NCBI GenBank assembly: GCA_964464815.1
Contig: CAYXHF010000024.1
Location: 1-39,099, forward strand
Origin: UBA11524 sp964464815
GTDB taxonomy: Bacteria > Bacillota > Clostridia > Christensenellales > Aristaeellaceae
DNA: 39,099 bases
Direction: 5' to 3'
The notes beneath the pieces are model-generated. The model was not told where the DNA came from. It did not search any database and saw only the letters and a list, made by a program, of their open reading frames with translations. A program made the position numbers and the translations under genes. Of the stretch, positions 1 through 8,571 are shown piece after piece (within the stretch, counting starts at the first letter, position 1; every line of letters starts with the position of its first letter).

Positions 1-2
1 GC

Positions 3-119
3 TTTTTCGGCCAATCCGTTGACCCTGATAAAGGCAAGCCGACCAACCGCGAATTCCTCTGCCAGATGCAGCATCGCTTGTTGCTTAGTGTGCGGAGGAT
101 GTATGCTGGTGGAAGGTGA
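3..119 (+). CDS. C-terminal tail of an unidentified gene (cut by left edge)
   Basis: An open frame enters from the left edge and stops at TGA 117-119, giving about 38 residues that end in RRMYAGGR. I do not recognise it. It is visibly more GC-rich than the mcrB gene that follows, so it may be the end of a native gene at the border of the transferred McrBC segment, or simply an open frame by chance. No start or ribosome site is visible because of the truncation. Confidence 0.25.
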   Translation, partial: FFGQSVDPDKGKPTNREFLCQMQHRLLLSVRRMYAGGR

Positions 120-146
120 TGGACGGTGTGGAATTTCAATGGGCTA

Positions 147-176
147 TTGAAACTGGTTGGACGGTTGTGGTATAAT
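147..176 (+). promoter_or_regulatory. Promoter for mcrBC
   Basis: TTGAAA at 147-152 and TATAAT at 171-176 are separated by 18 nt, and TG one base before the -10 box (TGGTATAAT) makes it an extended -10. Transcription would start near 183, leaving a leader of about 60 nt before the mcrB start at 242. Confidence 0.75.
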
Positions 177-241
177 TTTCTCGTACACATATATTGAGAC
201 ACAATGGATATATGCAAATAAACGTATTACGGAGGTTCAGC

Positions 242-2338
242 ATGGCCATACCAAAGCTCGAAACAGAATATATCCTCAAAGCTCTACAATACATTGACAA
301 AAATGGTGTACCACCACCTCATCAAAGCATCAAATATGAACTTGTGACCGATGAGCAAAAGCGCTATCCTCCCAAATACGTAATAGCCATTGCCAATCAT
401 CTGGCAAATAACACCGCGATTTCCACAGATACCTTCAATGCCATTGAAGCTAAGAACTATCTCAAAAGCCAAGGGTTTACCATCGAAGCAATACAGCAGG
501 AAAATTTCAAGCTAACCATCACCGCTGAAGGTATCATGTCCACCGATAAACGTTTCACCGTAGATAATCTCCACCTCGGTGACAACTACAAACCACTTGA
601 CGCATATTTCCAAAGAGCAACCGGAGAAGTTATTAAGCGCACTTACAGCAAAAGCGAGAAACGAAATTCCAATCAGACACTCCCCCACATTGCCTGTCAA
701 ATTTTTGAAAAGCAACTTACTACTCTCTCTCTTGAAGAGAAAGAACGTTTTCCCATTTGCAAGTACACCCCCAAGCAGGAAATGATTTGCGGGATATTCA
801 GCAGCGTTGCCGAATATCAAAAGCATCGCAACACACGGGAGTACATGACCCATCAGTATGGTAATGGTCGGCAATTTGTCATCTACTGCTGGAATCTCTT
901 TTCGACAATCATTTTTGTTCAAGAATGCTTAAAGCGATTTGGCGAGCCAGGAGACAAATTCGTTCTAACATACTGCGAAAAAGATAAAAAAGAAAACAAG
1001 GATGCAGAAATGGCGCGCACAGCACAAAATGAACTTGTTCAGCAGTTCAACGGCTATCGTAATCCTTTTTCTTCCATGTTGATTGAATCAAAAAATTTGA
1101 TTTTCAGAGGCGCTCCCGGTACCGGAAAATCCTATCTTGCCAAGGAAATTGCCACAGATATCATCAGCAACGGATACTTCGACGATTATACGCTTCTCAC
1201 GGACGAACAGAAAAAGCAAATTGAATTTGTCCAGTTTCATCCTAGCTACGATTACTCCGACTTTGTCGAAGGCTTGCGACCGATACTTAACGCAGATGGC
1301 ACAATGAGCTTTGAATTGAAGGAAGGTATCTTCAAGCAATTTGTTAACCGTGCCCGAAAAAATTATGAGGATTCGCAAAAAAGCAAGGAAACCCTAGAAA
1401 AAGAGCTTTCCGTCCAAGAAACCATGGCCGAATTTTTTTCCAATATAAAATTCGGCATAGATACCTTTGAAAGCATTACCGGAAACAAGTTCACCATTAC
1501 CAGTTTAGATGACAAACGCATTAACATTTCTATTCCCGAAAATCCGACAGTGAACAAGCTTTCCTTGAACATAGATGAACTTCGGCGCATGTTGGAATCC
1601 GGTCAGAAGTTCACCCAAGTCAAGGATGTCACAGCTTTCTTTGGAAAAAGCAATGCAACACAAGGATATTCCTATGATTTTGCTCTTTTCAAAGCCATTG
1701 AAGCAAAAAAATACAAGCCCGTCAAGCTACAGGCCAATCGGACAGAACTAAAAAAATATATATTCATCATTGACGAAATCAATCGAGGTGAGATTTCAAA
1801 GATTTTTGGGGAACTATTCTTCGCCATTGATCCCGGCTACAGAGGAAAAGCTGGCGAAATTTCCACGCAATATTCTAATTTGCACACAAATCCAGATGAA
1901 AAATTTTACATCCCTGAAAATGTCTATATTATCGGCACCATGAACGATATTGACCGTTCTGTAGACAGTTTCGATTTTGCTATGCGTCGGCGTTTCCGTT
2001 TTGTAAAGCTGAAAGCCGATGAACGCCTTGAAATGCTTTCATCACTGGAAAATGAAGACCTGAAAGACGAAGCAATCAGAAGAATGACAGCCCTCAACGA
2101 TGAAATTGCAGCAACCGAAGATTTAAACGAAAATTATCAAATTGGTGCTTCCTACTTTCTAAAGCTGAAAACATTGTCGTTCGACCAGCTTTGGACCGAT
2201 TATCTGCAACCGCTTCTTCAAGAATACATTCAAGGAATGCATGACGAAGAAGGCATTATGAATCGATTTGCAAGGGCATATGGGTATCATCTTTCTTCCC
2301 GAGGTAATGAAAATGAAACTGCTCAAAATCAAGGATAA
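242..2338 (+). CDS. mcrB: McrB-like GTPase subunit of a type IV (modification-dependent) restriction system
   Basis: This 698-residue protein is the motor and recognition subunit of an McrBC system. Such systems cut invading DNA that carries modified bases, with McrB assembling rings that hydrolyse GTP and recruit the McrC nuclease. Visible motifs are Walker A GAPGTGKS (about 290-297), Walker B IIDEINRG (Asp near 511) and the McrB nucleotide-specificity motif MNDIDRS (about 567-573), followed by MRRRFRF as a likely arginine finger. The N-terminal 80 residues contain a YPPKYVI motif that resembles the N-terminal domain of ScoMcrA-type endonucleases rather than E. coli McrB; that comparison is from memory. 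I chose the ATG at 242 because GGAGG lies 6 nt upstream; a longer open frame begins at 194 without a ribosome site. The gene is AT-rich compared with genes to the right, and it overlaps mcrC by 26 nt. Confidence 0.93.
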   Translation: MAIPKLETEYILKALQYIDKNGVPPPHQSIKYELVTDEQKRYPPKYVIAIANHLANNTAISTDTFNAIEAKNYLKSQGFTIEAIQQENFKLTITAEGIMSTDKRFTVDNLHLGDNYKPLDAYFQRATGEVIKRTYSKSEKRNSNQTLPHIACQIFEKQLTTLSLEEKERFPICKYTPKQEMICGIFSSVAEYQKHRNTREYMTHQYGNGRQFVIYCWNLFSTIIFVQECLKRFGEPGDKFVLTYCEKDKKENKDAEMARTAQNELVQQFNGYRNPFSSMLIESKNLIFRGAPGTGKSYLAKEIATDIISNGYFDDYTLLTDEQKKQIEFVQFHPSYDYSDFVEGLRPILNADGTMSFELKEGIFKQFVNRARKNYEDSQKSKETLEKELSVQETMAEFFSNIKFGIDTFESITGNKFTITSLDDKRINISIPENPTVNKLSLNIDELRRMLESGQKFTQVKDVTAFFGKSNATQGYSYDFALFKAIEAKKYKPVKLQANRTELKKYIFIIDEINRGEISKIFGELFFAIDPGYRGKAGEISTQYSNLHTNPDEKFYIPENVYIIGTMNDIDRSVDSFDFAMRRRFRFVKLKADERLEMLSSLENEDLKDEAIRRMTALNDEIAATEDLNENYQIGASYFLKLKTLSFDQLWTDYLQPLLQEYIQGMHDEEGIMNRFARAYGYHLSSRGNENETAQNQG

Positions 2339-3629
2339 TTCTCAGCAAAACAAAGAAGCATATGCGCAAATAAAAAACTTGGTAAGCAAAATCGCAGACA
2401 AAACGCTAGTACAGCTTGAAGCAGAAGACATCTTTGTCTTTCCCGAAACCACAAAGGAAGCAGATGATATAACACACGAGCAAATGATTCTTCAAAGCGT
2501 CAATGCCACCTATCGCACCAGCAATGTGATGGGATTTATCGGCTACGGTGATGAGCGACTAATTATCGAATCCCGTTTTTCCAAGAATGGCGAAGATTAT
2601 TTCACTCAGTATCTTCTGAACAAAGTTCTAGATTTTCCAAATATCGTTAATTTAAAATCTGATGCTGACCAAGGCAACCGACTCTTTCATTTTCTGCTAT
2701 TTCTATTCCCCTATTACCTCAAGGCTGCCATGCGGAAAGGCTTGTTCAAACAATATATACACCGCAAATATAACGACAGCAATGTAAAAGGCACTATTGA
2801 CGTTGCCCGGCACATTGCAAAGAACACCCCTTTTATCGGTAACGTTGCATATAGTCAGCGCGAATTTTCTTTTGATAACAGCCTCACGGAGTTAATACGT
2901 CACACAATTGAGTTTATCAAAAGAAAACCTTATGGAAACAGGATACTCGTAAATGTAAAAGATGAAATCAATTTCGTCATTGATGCCACACCGCGATATA
3001 AATCATATGATAGGCAAGCCATTATCGAGCAAAACAAAAAGAACCGTATCCGCCATGCTTATTTTCGAGAATATTTTGCACTACAAAGGCTGTGTCTACT
3101 AATTCTTCAACAGCAAAAACATCAAATCGGCACTGGTACCAAACAAATATATGGTCTTCTTTTCGACGGCGCATGGCTATGGGAAGAATACATCCATTCA
3201 CTCATTGAAGCTATCTTCCATCACCCGATGAACAAGAATCACAAAGGCGCTCAGCGTCTTTTTTCCGGAAATACAGGCCTCATCTATCCCGATTTTATCA
3301 GTAAAGATGCCAACGCAAGAATCATTGCTGATGCCAAATACAAACCGCTTGACAACATCGCCAATCATGACTATCTACAGCTACTTGCGTATATGTTTCG
3401 CTTTGATGCGAAGAAAGGCTACTATCTTTACCCCTGCGCCGACAGCTCGGCCGATTTAGAATTATGGATGAATCAAGGTTCAACTTATGAAGCAAACGTC
3501 ATGCCGCGTAAAGACATTTGTATCATCAAGCACGGATTAGCCATTCCGCAAGCCGCGCTGGACTATGACGATTTTTCTACAAAAATGAAAAACAGTGAGT
3601 ACGAGTTTATTCGTTTGTTTCACGAATAG
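2313..3629 (+). CDS. mcrC: McrC nuclease subunit of the type IV restriction system
   Basis: The protein is 438 residues and matches the McrC family (5-methylcytosine restriction component). A PD-(D/E)xK nuclease centre is readable as Asp327 in YPDF, then Asp340 and Lys342 in DAKYK. The spacing of 13 and 2 residues is the same as the Asp244/Asp257/Lys259 triad known in E. coli McrC, so the enzyme is probably active. The start is best placed at ATG 2313, with GAGG 8 nt upstream. An in-frame ATG at 2307 is only 2 nt from that GAGG. The start lies inside the end of mcrB, so the two are translationally coupled and probably made in a fixed ratio. It shares the AT-rich composition of mcrB. Confidence 0.93.
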   Translation: MKLLKIKDNSQQNKEAYAQIKNLVSKIADKTLVQLEAEDIFVFPETTKEADDITHEQMILQSVNATYRTSNVMGFIGYGDERLIIESRFSKNGEDYFTQYLLNKVLDFPNIVNLKSDADQGNRLFHFLLFLFPYYLKAAMRKGLFKQYIHRKYNDSNVKGTIDVARHIAKNTPFIGNVAYSQREFSFDNSLTELIRHTIEFIKRKPYGNRILVNVKDEINFVIDATPRYKSYDRQAIIEQNKKNRIRHAYFREYFALQRLCLLILQQQKHQIGTGTKQIYGLLFDGAWLWEEYIHSLIEAIFHHPMNKNHKGAQRLFSGNTGLIYPDFISKDANARIIADAKYKPLDNIANHDYLQLLAYMFRFDAKKGYYLYPCADSSADLELWMNQGSTYEANVMPRKDICIIKHGLAIPQAALDYDDFSTKMKNSEYEFIRLFHE

Positions 3630-3659
3630 TTCCATACCATTCTTCCCATCATTCACGCC

Positions 3660-4131
3660 CGAAGGAAACATCCATACAGCTTCTATACGGCACCTCCAAT
3701 GACATCAACAGTTGGATGCAGCTTGTCACGCCCATTCGTTGGAACTTTCCCGTCCTTGAAACGCAGGAGACACTGGAAAAGCATCGGAGCCTTGTCCTTC
3801 GCTTTATGGAAAAGCGACAAGCCCTCTGTATCAAGGACGAAAGCATATCGCCAGTGTTTTTCTCTTTTCGCGCGGACACAACACGATTTGTTGCCTTGCC
3901 GTTGCTCCGCGCTATCGCCGTCGTGGCGTCGCTTCTCTGCTGATAGATGAAGCACTTCGTCAACTGGACAGAACAAAGGTCATCTCCGTTTCTACCTTTC
4001 GTGCTGACGATGAAAAGGGCGTCGCGCCAAGGACTCTTTACGAAAAGTACGGCTTTGTTCCCGATGCGTTGACCGAAGAATTCGGCTACCCGAATCAAGT
4101 CTATGTGTTGCATCCGCTGGACACCAGGTGA
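3660..4131 (+). pseudogene. Frameshifted GNAT N-acetyltransferase remnant
   Basis: Two reading frames together give one GNAT-like protein. The first frame (through about 3843) carries ...NSWMQLV, PIRWNFP and LETQETLEKHR. Near 3842-3848 the frame must shift by one base, and the second frame continues with VFLFSRGHNTICCLAVAP, then YRRRGVASLLIDEAL, which is the acetyl-CoA binding motif (R-x-x-G-x-A), and then LYEKYGFVPDALTEEFGYPNQ, ending at TGA 4129-4131. No start codon or ribosome site is evident at the left end, which directly follows mcrC. A missing start plus a frameshift suggests a decayed gene at the island border. A sequencing error could explain the frameshift but not the missing start. 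Confidence 0.75.
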
Positions 4132-4156
4132 AGGCAACGCACATTTCCTCCACACC

Positions 4157-4194
4157 AAAAGCGGCACAGACACGCCCTTCCGCATGCCTGTGCC
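4157..4194 (-). terminator. Probable terminator after the YibE/F gene
   Basis: The arms GGCACAG (4163-4169) and CTGTGCC (4188-4194) pair. Read on the minus strand, the hairpin is followed by GCTTTTGG, a short T run. It lies about 20 nt beyond the stop of the gene ending at 4213. The T run is weak, so this is only probable. Confidence 0.5.
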
Positions 4195-4212
4195 ACCTTA
4201 TTTGCAGCCTTC

Positions 4213-5343
4213 TTATTCCCTTTTCGTCTTCCGCGTCAGCAGCAGCCCTGCGCACAGCGCTGTGAATGGCGCCACGCTCACCAGCCCAAACGAGCCGATG
4301 ACCGTGTGGATGATTTCCGCAGCGACGTACTTGTAGTTGAACATGTGCTCCGTCGGCGTTCCCTGCGCCATGAAGACCATCAACAGCGCAATGTAGCCGC
4401 CCGAATAGGCCAGCAGCAGCGTCGTCGTCATCGTTCCCATGGCGGCGCGCCCTACATTCATGCCGGATTTGACCGCTTCCCACGGTCGAATGTCCGGCTT
4501 TTTTTCAACCACCTCGCGCACCGCCGAGGTGATGTCCACGGACAAATCCATCACCGCACCGGAGGAGCCGAGAAAAATTGATGCCATGAAAATCTGCGTC
4601 AGGTTCAAATGCTGGTATCCGGCGTACAGCAGGCTTTCCGAATATGCCATTACCGCGCCGTGAATCTTGAACAAGTCCGTAAAGACAATACCCAGCACAC
4701 ACGTGACCAGAATGCCCAGGAATGATCCACTGACCGCCGCCGCACAGCGCCTGTCAAACCCATACACCAGCGCAATGATGAGCGTCGTCAGCAGCAGCGT
4801 GAGCAAAAGCCCCATCCAGATGGGATTGTACCCTTTCAGATACATCGGTACAAGCAATTTCCAGATAGCCAGCACCGTCAGCACAAACGACAGCAGGGCA
4901 CGCACACCCGTCCGACCCGCAAAGGCAATCAGGAACACCACAAACAGCACCGCCAGGAGCAATTCGCCCGGAATGCGGAAGTGGTCAATCATCGTCACGC
5001 GCCGGATTGTCTGTCCATCATGGCTCACAACAACCTGCGCCGTGTCGCCCGGTGTAAAGAGCTTGTCCTGCTCCAGCGACCCTTGCAGCAGGTTGATGGC
5101 AATGGCCGTCTCTCCGCGGAAAAGGCCGTTCAGGAACACGACCGTACACCGTTGCTCACCCGAACGGACAAGGCCCGTATCCACAATGGCGGAATCATCC
5201 ACCTGCTCCACCCTTGCGATGCAGCGCTCTGCCTCTTTGTACTGCACCGCGCCCTCATACCCTGTGGGCAGGAGCAGCAGCGCCACAATCAGCAGCAGGC
5301 ACACCAGCACTGGGGCTTGATATTTCCAGCGTTCCGTCTTCAT
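4213..5343 (-). CDS. YibE/F family integral membrane protein
   Basis: A 376-residue polytopic membrane protein of the YibE/F family, whose biochemical function is not established. One N-terminal hydrophobic segment (about 10-30) is followed by an exposed region of roughly 100 residues containing VVFLNGLFRGET, then about six to seven further membrane segments. Family-typical stretches are FLGSSGAVMDLSVDI and SGMNVGRAAMGTMTTTLLLAY. The ATG at 5343 has GGAGG 5 nt upstream; an ATG 12 nt further up overlaps that ribosome site and is less likely. A strong terminator for the alkaline phosphatase gene sits only 13 nt upstream. This gene must therefore rely on read-through or on a promoter inside the phosphatase gene. 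Confidence 0.88.
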   Translation of the reverse strand: MKTERWKYQAPVLVCLLLIVALLLLPTGYEGAVQYKEAERCIARVEQVDDSAIVDTGLVRSGEQRCTVVFLNGLFRGETAIAINLLQGSLEQDKLFTPGDTAQVVVSHDGQTIRRVTMIDHFRIPGELLLAVLFVVFLIAFAGRTGVRALLSFVLTVLAIWKLLVPMYLKGYNPIWMGLLLTLLLTTLIIALVYGFDRRCAAAVSGSFLGILVTCVLGIVFTDLFKIHGAVMAYSESLLYAGYQHLNLTQIFMASIFLGSSGAVMDLSVDITSAVREVVEKKPDIRPWEAVKSGMNVGRAAMGTMTTTLLLAYSGGYIALLMVFMAQGTPTEHMFNYKYVAAEIIHTVIGSFGLVSVAPFTALCAGLLLTRKTKRE

Positions 5344-5355
5344 GCCATCCTCCAT

Positions 5356-5383
5356 AAAAACACCCCTGCACCGGCAGGGGTGT
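5356..5383 (-). terminator. Intrinsic terminator after the alkaline phosphatase gene
   Basis: A perfect 10-bp stem pairs ACACCCCTGC (5360-5369) with GCAGGGGTGT (5374-5383) around a 4-nt loop. It is followed on the minus strand by TTTTT (complement of 5356-5360). It lies between the stop of the phosphatase gene (5396) and the start of the YibE/F gene (5343), so it may limit expression of the latter. Confidence 0.85.
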
Positions 5384-5395
5384 CGCTTTGGCTCA

Positions 5396-6901
5396 TTACT
5401 GTACGTTCAGCATTTCCGCCAGCTTGTTGTAGATTTCGGTGTTGTCGTAGTAGCCGCCGAACACATCCGCATTCACGCCCTGTGCCAGCACCGCCACCGG
5501 CAAGCCGGTGTGGGAGTAGGAGGTGAAGGAGATGCCGGACTTGTTGTTCAGGATGTGGGTCAGCGTCACGGACAGCGGGTCATACGTGCCGTACATCACG
5601 TACTCAAGCTGTGTGTCAGCGCCCGTGGCCGTGCCGTTCACGCTCTTCTCAAAGGCAACGCGCAGCTGTTCCAGCTCGTAGGCGGTCAGCACCAGCTTGT
5701 CGCCTTCCTCGCCCGTGGCCTTGAGGCCAAAGAGCGCCTCGATGTCGGCCAGCGCAGCCTCGAAGGTCGTGCCGTTCTGCTTGTAGCTGGTGGTGTACAC
5801 GTCATCAAACTTCTGGAAGGAAATCTTCTGGTTCGCCAGCAGCGTCAGGTAGGTGTCGTAGTCCGTTCCCGCAAAGCCGATGGTCAGGCCGCCGGTCTCG
5901 TGGTCGCCGGTGACGATAATCAGCGTTTCCTCCGCATGGTCCTTGGCAAAGTCAATGGCCACCTGCACCGCATCGGCCAGCGCCACCGTGTCACGAACCG
6001 AGGATGCCGCATCGTTGGCGTGGCAGGCCCAGTCAATCTTACCGCCTTCGCACATCAGGAAGAAGCCGTTGTCGTTATCCAGCACTTCAATGCCCTTGCG
6101 CACATAGTCAGCCAGCGCCCACATGTCCTCCGTGCGATCCAGCTCGTAGGCCATGGCGTCGGAGTCGGCCAGGTATTCGTCAATCAGGATGACCTTGCCA
6201 GAGTCGGCGGTCAGCTGTGCCGCTTCCTCATTGGTGAAGTTCACGGTGTAGCCAGCCTCCTTGGCCAGATCGTAGAGGTTCGGCAGCGGATTGGCCTTGT
6301 CGTAGCCAGTCAGCTTCTTCAAGCCGCCACCCGCGAAGTACTCAAAGCCAGAGGCAACCAGCTCCTGACCGATTTCGTAGTAGTTGTTGCGGCTCACCTG
6401 ATGCGCATAGAACGCAGCCGGTGTGGCATGGTTCAGGTTCACAGAAGAGATGATGCCGACCTTCATGCCCAGCTGCTGATGCACCTTTTCCGTAATCGTC
6501 TCAAATGCTTCCGTACCGGTCACGTCCACGTTGATCGTGCCGGAGTAGGTCTTGCGGCCGGTCGAAATCGAGGTCGCGGTCGATGCCGAGTCGGGCGCAA
6601 AGGAGTTTGCGTCATACGTCACCGCCGAGCCTGCCACCGGGAAGTTCATGAAGTTCAAGTATTCCGGGCCGTCCAGCGTCGCGCCCTGATTGTCATCAAT
6701 GCTCGGCTGGGCCATGAAATAATCTGCATCCTGCATCGCACCCAGGAAGTCCGCCGTGGACTGAATCTGCGGATAGCTCATGCCATCGCCAATGAACAGG
6801 AACACGTACTTGGGCGCCGTCGTCTTTTCCTCCGCGACACCACATGCCAGCGTCCCCAGCATCATGCACAGCGCCAACAGGATTGCAACAACCTTCTTCA
6901 T
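5396..6901 (-). CDS. Secreted or lipid-anchored alkaline phosphatase
   Basis: A 501-residue alkaline phosphatase superfamily enzyme that releases phosphate from monoesters outside the membrane. Metal-binding and active-site motifs are readable: FLFIGDGMSYPQ near 35-45 (metal Asp), then APDSASTATSISTGRKT around 100-120 with the catalytic Ser after Asp. Further on come CEGGKIDWACHAND (metal Asp and His) and VTGDHETGGLTIG (Asp-His). A C-terminal His in FTSYSHTGLPV completes the set. The N-terminus is an export signal ending in MLGTLACGVAEE. The Cys fits the loose lipoprotein pattern, but ordinary signal peptidase cleavage is also possible. GGAGG stands 9 nt before the ATG. A terminator follows the gene. 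I found no clear Pho-box, so phosphate control is not shown. Confidence 0.93.
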   Translation of the reverse strand: MKKVVAILLALCMMLGTLACGVAEEKTTAPKYVFLFIGDGMSYPQIQSTADFLGAMQDADYFMAQPSIDDNQGATLDGPEYLNFMNFPVAGSAVTYDANSFAPDSASTATSISTGRKTYSGTINVDVTGTEAFETITEKVHQQLGMKVGIISSVNLNHATPAAFYAHQVSRNNYYEIGQELVASGFEYFAGGGLKKLTGYDKANPLPNLYDLAKEAGYTVNFTNEEAAQLTADSGKVILIDEYLADSDAMAYELDRTEDMWALADYVRKGIEVLDNDNGFFLMCEGGKIDWACHANDAASSVRDTVALADAVQVAIDFAKDHAEETLIIVTGDHETGGLTIGFAGTDYDTYLTLLANQKISFQKFDDVYTTSYKQNGTTFEAALADIEALFGLKATGEEGDKLVLTAYELEQLRVAFEKSVNGTATGADTQLEYVMYGTYDPLSVTLTHILNNKSGISFTSYSHTGLPVAVLAQGVNADVFGGYYDNTEIYNKLAEMLNVQ

Positions 6902-7025
6902 TTGATCTTTCCTCCGCCAAATGATTTTTGTCTTTCAAAGACATCCTGATGATACCGCGCAATTGTAAAATCCACCATCGCTCCTGTGTTATTCTTTTTC
7001 AAAATCGCTGTAAAAATGATTTGAT

Positions 7026-7073
7026 AAAAACACAAGGCACTTATCCGGTTTGTTGCCGGGCAAGTGCCTTGTG
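7026..7073 (-). terminator. Intrinsic terminator after the MATE gene
   Basis: A 12-bp stem pairs CACAAGGCACTT (7031-7042) with AAGTGCCTTGTG (7062-7073), with an inner CCGG/CCGG pair. TTTTT follows on the minus strand (complement of 7026-7030). It lies just beyond the MATE stop at 7084. Confidence 0.88.
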
Positions 7074-7083
7074 CGTATGTTAT

Positions 7084-8403
7084 TTACATTTCTCTTTTGT
7101 CATGTTCCTTTTTCACGCGGTGCATCGCCACCATCATCACGCAGGACGTGACCGCCTCCGCCGCGCAGAACGCCAGCCAGACGCCCGTCATGCCAAAGAG
7201 CGCCGCCATCACCATCGCGCAGGCGATAATCGCCACCACACCACGCAGGATGGAGGTAATCATGGCCCACTTGGCCGCACCCACTGCGCTCAGATAGCCA
7301 GTACCCGCAATGTTGAAGCCCGCAAACAGGTATCCGATGAAGTACAGCTGCATGCCTTCCGTGGCCAGGGACGCCATCACCGGGTCATTTTCGCTGTTGA
7401 AGACAGCCGTGACCGCCTCCGCGCCGAAAATAGCGGAGAGCAGCGTCAGGATAGCCATCGCCAGTGCCGTGCCGATGCTCATGCGCAGCACCATGCGCAC
7501 CGTCTTGTGCTGACCGCGGCTGTAGGCATCGCTGAGCAAGGGCTGTGAACCCTGCGCAATGCCGGAGAAAATGGCCGTGGCAACCATGGCCACATTCGCC
7601 ACCACGCCATATGCCGCCACGCCGATGCTGCCCGTCAGGCCAAGAATCAGGAAATTCAGCACCATTGTCGTCACACCACCCGCAATTTCGCTGATGAAGC
7701 CCGACACACCCACGGCACTGATATGCGTCAGCATCCGGCAGGTCGGTCGATGCCAGCAGAAGCGCAGGGTGTTTCGCTTTTTCAGGAAGTGCAGGGAGTT
7801 GATTGCAATGCCCACCAGCGGCGAAATTGCCGTTGCCAGTGCCGCACCTGCCATGCCCATGCCCAGCGGGAACATCAGCACCCAGTCCATGACGATATTG
7901 AACAAGCTCGACATCAGTGTCGCCGTCATGGACAGAGACGGATCACCGTCATTGAGTACAAAGGCGCGCAGGATGTAATTCGCCATAAAAATGGGCGTAA
8001 AGAGCATGAAAATCTGCGTATACGGCTTGCCGACCTCCACAATATGTGGTTCACCGCCAAAGAGGCGCACCAGGTCGCCCGCGCCAAAGGCACCCACCAG
8101 CACAAACGGCACGGAGAGAATCAGCGCCCACTCCAGCGCCTCCGCCAGATACCGGTCGGCACGCTTGCCCTCATGGCGTTCCAGTGCAAAGCGCGTCGCC
8201 GCACCCGTTCCCAGCATAGAGCCAATGGCAAAAATCAGCGAATACAGCGGCAGCACCAGATTCAGCGCTGTGATGCCGTCTGTCTTTTCGGCCAGCGAAA
8301 TAAAGAACGTGTCGACCAGAATGTACGCGGACACGCCAATCATGCCTAAAATGTTTTGTGATACGTAGCGGAAGAATTGTTTCCGCACCGCATGCTTCTG
8401 CAT
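7084..8403 (-). CDS. MATE family efflux transporter
   Basis: A 439-residue inner-membrane multidrug and toxic-compound extrusion protein with about twelve predicted membrane segments in two similar halves. Typical stretches are ISQNILGMIG-like VSQNILGMIGVSAYILVDTF at the start and GIAQGSQPLLSDAYSRGQ in the second half; the latter is the conserved MATE loop after helix 7. These transporters exchange cations (Na+ or H+) for drugs or metabolites. The substrate cannot be read from sequence. The ATG at 8403 has GGAGG 7 nt upstream, and the gene has its own promoter and terminator, so it is a single-gene unit. It is divergent from the ABC exporter pair at 8572. Confidence 0.92.
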   Translation of the reverse strand: MQKHAVRKQFFRYVSQNILGMIGVSAYILVDTFFISLAEKTDGITALNLVLPLYSLIFAIGSMLGTGAATRFALERHEGKRADRYLAEALEWALILSVPFVLVGAFGAGDLVRLFGGEPHIVEVGKPYTQIFMLFTPIFMANYILRAFVLNDGDPSLSMTATLMSSLFNIVMDWVLMFPLGMGMAGAALATAISPLVGIAINSLHFLKKRNTLRFCWHRPTCRMLTHISAVGVSGFISEIAGGVTTMVLNFLILGLTGSIGVAAYGVVANVAMVATAIFSGIAQGSQPLLSDAYSRGQHKTVRMVLRMSIGTALAMAILTLLSAIFGAEAVTAVFNSENDPVMASLATEGMQLYFIGYLFAGFNIAGTGYLSAVGAAKWAMITSILRGVVAIIACAMVMAALFGMTGVWLAFCAAEAVTSCVMMVAMHRVKKEHDKREM

Positions 8404-8425
8404 GGATGTTCCTCCCTATTCCCGC

Positions 8426-8445
8426 CTGTCCTTTCAGCCGGACAG
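8426..8445 (-). promoter_or_regulatory. Hairpin in the MATE leader
   Basis: CTGTCC (8426-8431) and GGACAG (8440-8445) form a 6-bp hairpin in the transcribed leader, between the promoter and the ribosome site of the MATE gene. Its role is unknown; no riboswitch family was recognised. Confidence 0.35.
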
Positions 8446-8456
8446 ACAATGCATCT

Positions 8457-8485
8457 ATTTTAGTAGGAAAACATACTTCCGTCAA
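8457..8485 (-). promoter_or_regulatory. Promoter for the MATE gene
   Basis: Read on the minus strand, TTGACG (8485-8480) and TAAAAT (8462-8457) are separated by 17 nt. The leader is about 45 nt. Confidence 0.75.
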
Positions 8486-8537
8486 GCATTGGATAAAATT
8501 CTCCACCCCTATACTACCCAAAAGGCGAATTATGGAG

Positions 8538-8543
8538 TATAAT
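8538..8543 (+). promoter_or_regulatory. Candidate -10 box for the ABC exporter operon
   Basis: A consensus TATAAT lies 29 nt before the ATG at 8572, but the sequence 17 nt upstream (TACCCA) is a poor -35. A weaker alternative is TTGGAT at 8489 with TATACT at 8510. The operon may need an activator. Confidence 0.4.
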
Positions 8544-8571
8544 GGAGCGTACACCTTTTTGGAGGGATGTT

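Noticed and set aside
5342..6949. A 535-codon plus-strand open frame opposite the alkaline phosphatase gene
   Set aside because: The minus strand encodes a clear enzyme with all active-site motifs; the opposite frame is a by-product of GC-rich codon use. The long frames opposite the ABC genes and opposite infB were rejected for the same reason.
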